From contig JAEMWC010000269.1 in the NCBI GenBank assembly GCA_016490735.1, forward strand, positions 460,001 through 524,000: a stretch of DNA of 64,000 bases, in the 5' to 3' direction. Numbering within the stretch: the first letter of the stretch is position 1; each line of letters opens with the position of its first letter. The stretch is from Pachyseris speciosa. Its lineage: Eukaryota; Cnidaria; Anthozoa; Scleractinia; Pachyseridae. The translations under genes were made by a program, and so were the position numbers. This document shows, piece by piece, positions 22,388-35,667 of the stretch. A model generated the notes under the pieces. The model was not told the DNA's origin, made no database searches, and saw nothing but the letters and a program-made list of their open reading frames with translations.

Positions 22388-25300
22388 TCAACTGACATAA
22401 CAGTTTGAAGACACACAAGCGCTTCCTCTCAGAAGCCTGTTGACCACAGCTCGTGCCATGTGAGTTGTTGTTCCTCCCTTGCCGTCACGTGGTGTGTTGT
22501 AGAACTGATCTCTTATACTCTGGAACACAAACCAACTTAAGGTTAATACAGACTTACATTTCTCATAGGCGGCATGCAGAAATGTAATTGCCCGAGAAAT
22601 AAAAAGTGTTACAAAAAAGTACCCGTGTTTGTTTGTTTGCTTTTATCTCCAACAGTGCTAATGACAGAAACAAGATTTTAGCATGGGAAAGATATATTCA
22701 TATTTAGGTTCAAGATGCAAGAAAACTACTATACAACACAGCGTCAAGTTTGGCCTCAGCTTGGTGAACAGCTGAACTAAGTCAATTTACAATCATGCGT
22801 CAGAGTGTGTTCATCGAGATATGAAGCACGCGGGAAAGCACGAAAGATGCGTAAAGCTCGGCATTTCTAGCTTCCCGAGTGCTCTCCAAACTTCCCAACT
22901 GCTTCATGTCTCGATGAACGCACAACTGACGCATGAACCAATTGTTTTATAACATTTTCAACGCGGCAGTTTAAATAATGTGTAAAGAGAAATTCCCCGT
23001 GCTACGTCATCAGCGTGCACAATAGGGATATGAAGCACGCTCGTGCAATTGAATTTGACTACACGAATTTACCAGCTAAGTTATAATTAGAGTTAGTAGC
23101 GTCATATGCTGGGCGATACTGTAAACAGCCTGTATAACTGTTACATAACCTGCTGAGGCTTTCCTCCGTATATTCAAATTAGTAACAGACGATACCCCCA
23201 AGATTGGCTGATGCTATACGCGGGTTGGGTAAACTGTCCTTTGATTTCTTTTTTTGATCGAATAAAGAACAAATAGAACGACATCTGTGCTCAAACAGCA
23301 AGAAAGTGGTTAATCTGAATGTAAAGTGTTCCTTTACCTGACCGTTTTCTGGTGGCAAGTCGTAACTAAACAGTTCAATGGCCTGGTCAACAAGCTACAG
23401 AGGAAAAAAAGCGACACAAGTTCCAATCACAGCAAGAGAATTTATGACATTTAATATCTTCATGTCTGCACTGTAAATAAACAAAGTTGCTATTCACTCT
23501 TCTTTTGTAATATCCACAGCCAAATTCGTTGTATCGCGCTGCATGTTTTGCAAACTTCGAAGGGTCGGTTTTTTCTGTTCCGCCAATCATCTGATTGGGG
23601 GCGGGGTTATGCAAATAGACCAATCAGAACGCGTTGCGTTGTGATTTGCATAACCATGCCCTCACTCAGAAGATACACCATTTTGCAAATGATCAGTTCC
23701 TGGTGAATTGTTGGTAGATCCAATCCTTTATTGGGGCAAAAGGCCATTTTACGACGTAATTTGAAATTGTAATTTTGAGCATTTTCCCTCACAATGGACT
23801 GGATCTACCCACAATTCACCAGGAACTGTCATTAGCAAAATAGTGTATTGGCGTAACAGAAAACCCCAAATTTGTTTTCGAAAACGCTCAGCGCGATACA
23901 ACGAATTTGGTTGAAATGGCTTATTCCTGGCATGCGAGGATCAGAGGAAGGAAGTCTTGCATACTCGCTGGTGGCTATGGAGTCCAGTGCGCCAAATAAG
24001 TCCCTTCGGCACGCGGACAAGTGAAACCTACAGCTGGTGATGTTTGAGGAGGCACTTTCTTTCCGCCGTCGGCGTTTCTCTTAGTTTAGCGAATACTGAA
24101 CTGACAATCAGCAAGATGCAGAAATTTGTACCTCATCTAAATCGATACACTGGCTCAATTCCACTTCGGGATTCCGTTCAAGAATTGTTGCAAGTACAAC
24201 CAGCAGCTGAAAAAAAGACACGCGAACAAAAAAACAATCTGTCAGCAAAACGACAATACCAAACGATTCTTCTAAATTTAATCTGATTTGTCCACTGAAC
24301 TTTGGAGACTGAGAATCAAATTTTGTTCATAAAATATGTAACTGAAAACAAATTAAGAAAGCAAGAAAGAAACGAGGGTAACATGTTCATAATCAACTTG
24401 AAGTCGATTGGGCAAAATTAATAAACTAAGATTCCAAGTGTAGGTGCTTATTTTGAGCTTCAAGTACCTCCACAACTGTCTGCCTGTACTCGGGCTTGGA
24501 AATGTCACTCAGCAGCTCTTCTACTTTGAGCTGAAAGTTCCGTTCACGGTGCGTCATTTCTGATATTGTGGGAAGCTGCCAAAAAAACAAACAAACAAAA
24601 AACTTCAGCTGTCAGTTAGTCAATCACCAGAAGTTAAACCAGCACCCAGTTGGCTCAGTTGGTAGAGCACCGGACTGCTCAGCAGGAGATCACAGGTTCA
24701 AGACCGAACCATAAACCAGGTTCTTAAAATAACTGGTGAGGTCATGCTGGCTGTGTGCTCAACATCTGCTTCAGTTCTGATGATCGCGTCACTGGGCACT
24801 TGTCTCCCTCATCTTCAAATGTAAAACTGGAAGGGGAAGTAAAAGAAACCACACACTCGCCGCAAAGAATGGGGGATATAGTTTGTTGTGGTCTGTCCTA
24901 CTGTACATCTGTGGGTTGTCCCTTAAGCGAAAGGACTGTGGTGGTGGTGGTGGTCACCACCGACAACAGGCCGGGTGTATAGTCCTGAGACTGGTCTGGA
25001 CAGAACTAGTGGAATCAACTTGATTCCTCCTTTTTTTGCTGTGAAATCCACTGGTTTAGAAATTTGGATGTAACGTGAATATGTTTTTAGCCCCACTATA
25101 TTCTTTGATGAAACCACAGGAATGACTGGACTATCTTGGAGCATTGCCTTCCGAGGCAGACGGATGCCTTCTATATTCTTTAAATTCAAACAGACCCAAG
25201 AGTTATCGCTCATCTTTAATTTATCAGTCATTTTTCTTTTTTTTTTATCAGACAAAACAAAACACAAATGCATCACCAAAACCATTCCACTGAACGAACT

Positions 25301-28300
25301 TTTGAATTATTCAGGATTATATGGAGTGCAACATGATAAAAATGCATATAACATCAAATGGAAACTCGGAAAAAAAAACCGAGTTCCAGATGGGATTTGA
25401 ACCCACGACCCTCCGCGATCTAGACGGACGCTCAAACCACTGAGCTACTGGAGACTCTATGGTGAGCAAGGGTGAAATGTGGGCTTTGACTGGAACCGCA
25501 TCACGCGGTCACACAGCCAAATGATGACTAGCACATATGACTCATAACTGCATCACGTAGTCACATTAAGGCATATCATGGCGCATATGACTCATAACTG
25601 CATCACGCAGTCACATTAAGGCATATCGAAGATGCAACCAACCAAACCTCCAAAGTGAGTGAATAAAGAAATACAACATGATAGAAATGCATATAACATC
25701 AAATGGAAACTCGGAAAAAAAAACCGAGTTCCAGATGGGATTTGAACCCACGACCCTCTGCGATCAACGCAGTTTTTGTCATTTTACGGGATGATAAAGT
25801 CTAAACAAATGATCATTTGGCAAAAAATGGTTTATTTCAACCATAGTTCGAGATTTGAGAAAGTTGTAGATTTTCAAAGCATCGGTCTCTTATGGGATCG
25901 TATACGACCCCTCTCGGCGGAAAAGGGTTAAAGGTTGACTTTTCTTGGTACTTAATATATAGTTTTTAAATTGTAAATAGTTTGAAACCAGGAGTCATAT
26001 AACTAAATGAAGTACGACGTTTCGACAACCTGAGCGGAAGTCATCATCAGAATGAAGTGATTTGTGTAATGTTAGTAGGTGGTATAAATACTCTGAACAC
26101 TGAACACGAGTTAGAAATAGCGGGTAACTCACCTGAGATAAGATGCTGTTTTTTGAGACTTTAATTCCTTCAGGTGCACGGTCCAAAATACTCCACACTA
26201 AAACATAATATTTGCCATCCAACTTGGTAATCTTCTACGGTAAGTTTTCATTAAGCCTGGTTTCCATGTCATCGCAGACGATCGCAGATTGCAAAAAAAT
26301 TCTGCGATCATATGGCAACCAGGCTTTAAATTAGTAAGGTCCTATTTAATAATTAGATTATGAGCTCGAGATTTCTATCGCGTGATAGCTGATGAGGGCG
26401 CAGCCCGAATCAGCTATCACGCATAGAAATCGAGAGCGAATAATCTAATTGTTTTAGTATAAATCTACTAGTCGTTCAAAACTAAACAAGTAAATTATCC
26501 AAATTCTCCTCACAGACACTTCGAAAACGCGAAGAAGCGGGCGCCATTTTGTTGACAACCGCTACTCACTATCTATCACGGAATAGATAGTGAGTAGCGT
26601 AGCCAATCAGAGAACGGCATTCGTGATAGAACGCTAGTAGATTTATACTAAATTACTTTATCATAGTGCCTCTGACCGACAACGAGTCAGGCTGCCAAAA
26701 ACGTTAAAGTGTGATAACTTTGAGGCCCCGTTCACACTAATGCGTTTTCATTTGAAAACGCATACATTTCGATTCCGTCCACACTAAAACGCTCAGCGTT
26801 TTCATCGAAAACGCATCGAGTTTTTTGAAAACGCATTAGTGTGGATAGTTGAAACGCTGCGGAAACAGTAGCGTGGACGCGGATCTATTGATACGTTTTC
26901 GATGACACCGAAAACGGATACTTTTGAAAACGCATTAGTGTGGACGCGGCCTGACTAATTTGAAGAAGTCATTTGCGCAAACCAACTATCTTGAGAAGAA
27001 CTGTCTGGAAGCCAACTGAAAGGCACATGTGAATGGAGTTGGTTTCCTGACAGCGAACCTCAAATTTAACACCAAATTTGTCCTATGAAGAATGTGTTCA
27101 ATACACATTTTGACAGTCATCACGACACATTCAACCATTTCAAAACGTCACGTCAGTGCGGGTACTCCCACTTCCCTCCGAAAATAAAGGTCGTGACTCT
27201 ATTACCGAAACACCGGCAAAAAGTCTATCAGCGATGTAACAACAAAATTCCTCACTCTTTTGGCTTCAACGAGTGCCGTGGTTTTAATCAAATTACGTAA
27301 TTTACTTTCAAAACAAATGCAGCACATTTTTCATGACGTCCTTTCTCAATTTTACCTGGTGAAGATTTACCATGTTTCTGTCCGTTGTTCGTCAGTAAAA
27401 TAGATAACGCACCTTTATCATAAAATCCAGTAGGTACTCTATGCATAGCTCCATCTAGCTGTCTGTTTTGTAATGGAGTTCTACAGTAATTGGAAAAAGA
27501 GAAACGTAAATTTTTGGTAGCAAAGCTCTACAACTTCGATTATTATAATGTGAAACAATTGTCCAACACAGTACTTTTCCCGTAAAATTTCCGACTACAA
27601 GCCATTCAAAGGGCATGCAGTTTGTTTTCTTGTTATACCGGTAGTGGGGGGTTGTTTACGTTATAAAATGGATTGAGCTAAAATCAGCTCACCGGTTAAC
27701 AAACAGCCTCAACAGGCAGCCGTTACAACCCACGGACGAATAATCGCGAGAGCTCATTTACGTCGGAAGGATAAGTGTTTTCGTCTGTGCAGGACGTTTG
27801 AGGCACACATTGATACACATATTTGTAACCGGGTTCAACGTGACTATGTGAAGAGTGCACACGCTGCAGTGCCGTAAGCACTGTGGCAGCGCTCAATTCG
27901 CTTCGCTTTGTGAGCAACTTTGTCAGTAAGAATCATCAACGAACCTTGGAGCAATATCCTGACCGTGGAGTTTTCCTTTGGACGTGAGAACAATCTTCAA
28001 GAGTGCCTTGACATCACTAGGAGACTGAGCGTAAAGTGACTGCAAAGCAGACAGAAAATGCTTCATGCAGTTGATCTATTTACAATTTCACACTAATCTG
28101 CCAGACTGAGGGGGAAGGGGTGAGGGGATGATGACTCCGACAGAGAGCCACAAACGCAGCTTCCCTTAACCCTAAATCCGGTTCCCGCCATTTTCTCGGT
28201 GAAAACCAATGTGCGTGGGTTTGAATACCGAACCCGGTGTCCAATGTGGCTTACGTATGTCTGATTTCTAAGCACTCCTACTTTTCTACCTTTGCAACAC

Positions 28301-31300
28301 TTCCAAATGACGAAGGCACAAAACCACACATGTAGGCAACAGGCGCGAGTTTTGTTTTCTATATAAGCACTCTTACCCCAAGTCCTCGGCTGGCTAATCT
28401 CTGTTTCATAGCTTCAATAATCCACCTGAAAATAACAAGACGCTTTCAGTACTGAAAAACAAAAGTTATTATGAAACTATATACCTATAACTATTTACTG
28501 CAGACACGGTAGATTAATCCACGGGGTTACCACTGACTCGTCCCCAGTCGTCTTCATTCTCCCTTCTTCAGGGAGAGATGGGTACCGAGAAAAGGAGCGC
28601 AAGGTCCACCTCGCGTGCTTCTCTCTTTGCCGTGTGCTATATGAAGACGACTGGGGACGAGTCAGGGGTTACCAGGTTTCACACAAACATTAAGGGGCCA
28701 AAGGTCCATGACTTTTCAGGATTTGTAATTTAAGGTAATAACCTCAGAATTTTAGCTAACAACATGAAACATGGGAAAGGACAGCTAGTCATAACAAGCT
28801 TAATGTCCTAAACGCCGCGTTTGTCTCTACACTAACACCATAAAATAATCCAAGAATTTTCCTTGATCGAGACTTTTCTTGCTTCCCCAACTGGCCTGGA
28901 ATGAAAATTTCAAATCTCACAACATTCCACGACTTTTGCATGACTGTGTGAATACCCATTATATAGTGGCGATTCCATTGGACAACTCGCTAGCCGTACT
29001 TATATTAATCTCTAAAGTTTCCAGAGTTCTTAGCAAGCCAAGGAGCAAACAACATTATCGAAAAGGTAACGATCAACTCAACTCCGAGACGATGAGGGAG
29101 CGACTTACCCGATTCTTATTTTCAACATTCCCTCAAAGACTTTAGGCATTACTGCGACGAACGAGGCCAGGTAAAGAACCATCTACAAAGGTGAAGAAAC
29201 TAGAATCTGTGAATCTAACTCATGGAACAGTTCGGTGCAATCGTATGGAGTTTAGGAAAAAGATAATTTAATACAATTCAGTTATCAGAGAGCAGATATA
29301 CACTTTGAGAATGGAAAACGCTCGGCCTACATAACCCGGTTGAACTCTTTAATTTATATTGTGTTACTGAAGTTTCATGAACAGCTTTGGCTCGAAAGCT
29401 CCAATTTCATTTTTTTTCTGCCAAAAAATTCCCAAAAGTACGTTTTGAGCAAACCGTATCTTATCAGTTAGTCATTCTCAGAATAAAATAACGTTCTTTG
29501 GAGTCCGATCTATTACCGACCATTTCTATTGCACTAGAATTGTTAGGAGTAAAATTATTCAGCTGAAAGAGCACTGGGAACGAGGAAATAAATTTGATTT
29601 TACAGCTGACTAAACCGCTGACCTCCTGTTGAAGAACTGCCTCTCTGACGTCATGAGGACTGCAGAAGGAGTAAAGAATTTTCTGTTGATAGAAGAAAAT
29701 AAGCCGTATTCATACATGAAAATCGTCATCTGTTCTGTACTCCATTACGGTTCATGGAAATGAGGATTCATTTGGTCTCAGTAGCTGCTTAGAGACTTAC
29801 TGCTGTTTATCTCACCCTGCTGCCAGGTGTTTGGTTTGTTGTCGCTGAATAATTACTTATACTCTGTTTTGACAAGCTCACCTGGATAGCAGCGGGTGTC
29901 AGAGGCTCGTAAATCACTTTCTCTTCGTGCCCAAAAACACCGATTGTAACCTGGAAAGAAACAAATTACGAGAAATTAGCGTGAGAGAAACACGCAGAGT
30001 CAATTAAATTGCTATAAATGAAATCTGTAAATAGAAGTCCACCACCCCTCCACAAAAGGGAAAAAAAAAAAAAACAAACAAACCGGCGAACAAATTAAAA
30101 AGACCAGACACTTGTCCCACAAAAACATACCAAGTGACACGTAAACTGCTTAAACAATGAAGATGCGCATCATACCACCTTACCACTTTACCGCTGACAA
30201 GTAAGGTAGTGATTCCGGGCGCCAGACTGTCCACCAGTTTCTTGAGAAGCCCAGCTCCACGGCGAACCGCAGACCATTTCTTATCATACGCAGCCTGTTG
30301 ATAAAGCTGGTTGATCATATCATCCACTGTGCCGTCTTGAGTGTGGAAATGTGCGCCCTCCCGCTTCAGTAGTTCCTGTAAAAGCAGCATTTGCCGATCC
30401 ACATTTGGTTTGCTATGGAGTTCCACCAGCAGCGCCTCACGTGACTTTGTGACGAGATCTTTCGGACTAAACGAGTAAGAAAAGGTAAAAACACAGGATC
30501 ATATCTCAGTTTGCTCAAAGATAACTTCAAAACATGTTAGAAACATTATGAATAAGCAAACTATTAAATTTAAAGTGGCTATGTCACGGTTCTGTGCATA
30601 CGCAACCAGAATTAAAATTCTGAAACCTCCTGACTCGAGGTTTTGATCCTTTGCATAAGCGTGATCGAACAAGCAACTCTCGAAAGCTCCTTCAGGGTAG
30701 CGTTAATTTTACTATTTCACCGAACGATTGAAGAACTGTACTAACAACAGCCGAAGCGAGCAAACAAATGTAGTTGGCCTTTGTCATGAATCAAACCGAG
30801 TGACAGGCCAACTGCAGGCAGTTGCAGGCCCTTTGGGTGCTGACTGACCTTGTGAACCAATACTCAGCCGTGTAAGATTATTCAAAGGTACATCACTGAA
30901 TGTTACTTTCAGAAGATGTTGGCCTGCTGGATTGGAAACATCGTAAATAAAGTGCCCACAAACTATACCAATAAAGCGCGCGATAGCTACGAAATTTTAA
31001 GAAGTGTTCGAAAGATGGCAGAAAACCACCAGAAACTATAACCTATAACCGCGATCAAACGTTTAAAATCACATAAGTCCTTTAAAGTCAAGGTTTTGCT
31101 GTGACCACTCAAAGATGATGTTTTTGTGTTTGTGTGTTTACTGGATCATTTCACGATTTACTGAAAAAGTGTGAAGTCTTTTTAGAGCGAAGTATGTGGA
31201 GACTGGTCGGCACTGTGTGTCTTTCTTATCTGCTTGAATGAGTGACTTCCAGAAATCCACTCGTCTAACTGTTGGTAGAAGTTTTTTTAGTATGTCATAA

Positions 31301-34300
31301 AAAGATCAAGTGTGAAAGCAAAGATGGGGCAAGAGTAGAACACTCACTTGGCGTCCTCCTCATCAGAAGGCTGTTGATCATCGTCTTCACTCACTGTTAT
31401 GGAGCGAGTCATTCGAATGCTGCGGCTCATCCTGTGCCCTTCGGACGAACCGGGTGTCGGGGGGTTGGAATCCACTCCTTCCTTCTCTCTGACACGTGCT
31501 TGATCCAGTCCTCCCTCGAGTTCGTCAGAGTCTCTGTAGCAGCAATAAACAGAAAACTTCAGAAAAACAATAAAATAAATTCGAAGCATCTCAGATCTTC
31601 AGTTGTTAGATATTACTGGTGATCACGAGAACTCTTGTCGCTGTTAAAATAAAGTGGGACCAAACCCAGAGTAATTAGATCTTGGTGGATGATGGAATTA
31701 CATCATGATTGTCGTTTTATGGGGGGCTCGCGATTTACGGTGATATTTTAGTCTGCTTGAGTTAGAACTGGCAAAAAGGAATGTTTGTGTCCGAGTTTTC
31801 TGATTGAGAAGTGCAGTAAAGTAAGTGATTTGACAGAAGCAGGTGTCTCATTTTCAAGACTCGTCGAAAGTTATTCGGCTTCCATCGGCCTTTTGATCTT
31901 CTTTGTGAAATAACATACTAAGTTTACATCTCTGGTGTGTCAGTTACTGAAGTTCTATATCTGTGATGAAAACTCGGACACAAATTGGCAGCATTTTTCG
32001 TCTCCGAAGATGGAACGAGTCCACTAATGTATTCAAAAATACACAAGAAGTTCATACTTTGAGATTTCAATCACACGTGAAATTAGCAATACGCCGAACA
32101 CATGATGTATTGAATAAATTTAGAATTAATTTGGAACGTAAGACTCTTCTCATCAATATTCCGTGCATCGTCGAAATCAGTCGCACGGTTCGTGCATCAT
32201 TTTTAAATAAATGCATACGTAATGACATTAAGTGTCCCGCGCGGCCCTTAAGTAACGAAACTCCGGTTCAAACTGAATTTTTTCCCTTCGAAACACAAAT
32301 CTGTACGCGTTTTTAGCGCACATGCGCCGTACTAATACAATTTCACTGAGCTCTGATTTGCTTAGATGTTCTTTGTTGCTAAGTGAAATCTCACGCTCCA
32401 TTAGCTCAGTGATTCAGTTTTGCATCATATTTTCGATTATCCGGACTCTTCAGCTCAGTCCACACGAGTCCGGATAATCGAGATTCGATTGTATTTCAAT
32501 TAATTACTTGGCTTAAATAGCTCGAAAGACCTTTGGAGTGGAAGATAACAGATAAAACTATCAAGCAAAATATCTGCGGGGGAACTTCTAAAGTAAACTA
32601 TTCAAACAAAAACATTTGTAATAAAACAAACAGACAAACAAACAAATTGCAGAAAAGGAATACCCGACACCACGGTATATTTGAATGAAATCCAGGTGAT
32701 CGATAACTGCTGTTGACACCAAAGTCTGTTTTAAAACAGAGAATAAAAAAGAAATCAGATTTGAATCACTCTATAGTCTAAAGAAGAAAGACAAAAAGAA
32801 ATGCAGTTCAAGCTACCATAAGTTTTACAGAGTGTCGATACAGTGTTGGTTCAGGGCGGTACTTTAGACATTTTCACCTCCTCACACCCTTAACCTGAAC
32901 CAATCCAGCATCAACACTGAATAGAAGAGGGGGTGGGGAACAGGTAAACTGTTTACGTTTTCAACAAGATCGCGTTTTTTTCCTTTGGCAAGACTATTTC
33001 AAACATTTGAACACAAAGGTTTTAAAAAGGTTACGACTCTTCTGTCTGGAAAACCCCTTAAGCCCTGTACAAAACATTTATTTTTTAGCGCAGACCACAA
33101 AAAGAAAGATTTTTGTAATGCAAGAAATGAATACAGTCGGCCAGTTACGAACCTGAAGTCTTCCGAGTTTGATCTTTACGCCACCGCAAAGCCCACGTTT
33201 GAAAGATGCCAACAGTTCAAGCGCCTCGTGGAACTGTTTGCCACTGGACAAAAAAATAAACCAACACCAAAATTAATAAATGAGAATAAAACGTACCACA
33301 GCCATACCAACCTCTGTTTCAATGGTAAACATGCGGTTTGACTATAGTAACGTCAACTATCCAACCAAAGGCCCATGGGAATTTCTGGCTAAAGTGTAGT
33401 AAAAACATCCTGCTTGTAACAGCTGGAAGCAAACGTAAATCTCCACAACTGGCGTTACCCGGAGTAGTTCTGATGATTCTACGAAGTTTTCGACACATCT
33501 CTCCTCTGAGTTCGATTCTAAGAGGATTGGAGGTTGAGGACGCTGGACATCAGCACACGCTAAAGCCTTGAAACTCGCTCACTTAAGATAATAATGTTGT
33601 TTATAACTCACCGTAAGTTTTTCTCTCTCAGTAAGAGGCAGAGCGTTGGCCTTCCCTTCATGTTCCAGTTGTTGCGAGTGAACGCTAAGTTGGTCTGTGA
33701 AAAGAGTGGCAGAACTTAAAACTTTCAATTACATGAGATAAAGTCATTGTCCAGGAGAGCCGCAGCTACTTGCTGTTTTCTTTTTAACAACTTCTGACCT
33801 TACGATCATCAGTGACAAGAAGTTTAGGAAACAATTTTAAGTATGAATACAACAAGACTGTGGCTTTAACAGGGTTCCCTGTGGCTTAGGCATGTCAATG
33901 GTACATTTACGTGAGAATTGACTAACAACTGCAATAGTGACTAAACTATCTTATTCGCACTAATTTTCGCGATTTCATTTCATACTCGCTAAAAATAGAC
34001 TGTGCGAAGATTAAAATCGCGAAGATGAATACTGTATTATGTCCATAACTAAAAACAGTACAAAATTTACAGTTGCTGAGAAGCCTTTATTTGGTTTATC
34101 ATATAACACTCGTACTGCTATTGTAGTGAGCTTTTTCATGCGACTTGTATTCATTGCAATTTTGATGTGGTTACTGTTGTTTTTGTTACCTGGCTGCTGA
34201 AACAGTTAACGAAAACTTCTTACAAATCAACTGGTCTTTAGTATTCGCATTTTTCCGAGATTAAGGAAAGGACGAAATCATTTAGTTTAATGTCATTTAA

Positions 34301-35632
34301 CAAAGTTAACCGCCACAAGCTTAGCGGGCACCTCTGGCCAGCGGTAATCTGTTCAGGTGCAGGCTCACATGGTTCGTTGCAGCTACGTTTTTTCCTTCAG
34401 CTCGTGTTCTTGTGATTTTCTAGCGGTCTTCTACAAGCGTGCAGCGTTTATCTTTTGGCACTTCTTAGCGGTTTTCTTCGCCTTCTCACAGCAGCTCCAA
34501 GCAGTGTTTCTCAGCGTTCCCTCCCCCCTTTTTTTTTCCTTCCACTGATTCATGCAGTGTTGACGGGTGCCTGGAATGGGGGCTCATGGCTGGGTTGCGG
34601 GGATTTGCCAGCCATGGGGGCGGTATTCTATCTAGGGGCTGGCAGGCCACAGTGGAAGCCCCAGGATACCCCAGGCACCCACCGTCCATTTTAGCGAGGC
34701 AGCGGTTAACGGCAAAATTAGATAAGCCTCGGTTCTCTTTTCTCCCCAAATTGCGAAATTAAATATTCGCGAAGTACGCCTTGAAAGTTTTCGCGAAATT
34801 AAGTACGCGCGAAAATTAGTACGAATAACGTAATTGATGAGGGACTACCCCAACCCCTACCCGTTTTACGCATGTATTTACCGAGTTGTACAAGTGTGTA
34901 TCACAGTGTCCTTCTTTACACACCATAAAACAAGCCTACAACATAGCAATCGCACTAAGGGGACGCAGGGGTGGACGGGATATGATTACGAAAATAATAA
35001 TGTACGTTCACCAGTGCGCTATTTTTACCTTTATGTCATCAATCAGCAAGGACATGTCCAATGCCATATAAAAATCCGTTTCGTCAAGAAGCTTTGGATA
35101 AGTTACTACTGTTCTACCCATGATACGGTATATCTGCGGCAGAAGGGTAATATGCGGGATTAGTTCAAATATTTTCCTAAGATAACGGAACAAATCACGG
35201 TACCATCAGGGCGGGATTTGTTCAAATATTGCCCTAAGATAACGGAACAAATCACGGTAACATGCGGGATTAGTTCAAATGTTGCCCTAAGATAACGGAA
35301 CTAATCACGGTAACATACCAGAGTAATTCAAATATCAAGACCCTAAATCAGCATTTCACCTTGCTGGTTCCCAGACTTCCAATAGGCCTCGGTGGACGCC
35401 CGGACAATCCGAGTTTACGATTTACTCCAAGGCGCTTGTATACCTGTGAGAGAGTTAAAGCACACTTTAATTTATTAATATTACGCCGAGGGTATTCATT
35501 TGCTTCGGAGCGTGACCTCTTACAAGGAGGCCACTGACGAAGTTTTAAATACACGTATTTCCAAAGCAAATTCTCGTGGACGGAGTCGCACCTCCGCTTG
35601 CACACACCTCCAATAATCGGGCATCAAACTTG

Positions 35633-35667
<35 letters not shown>

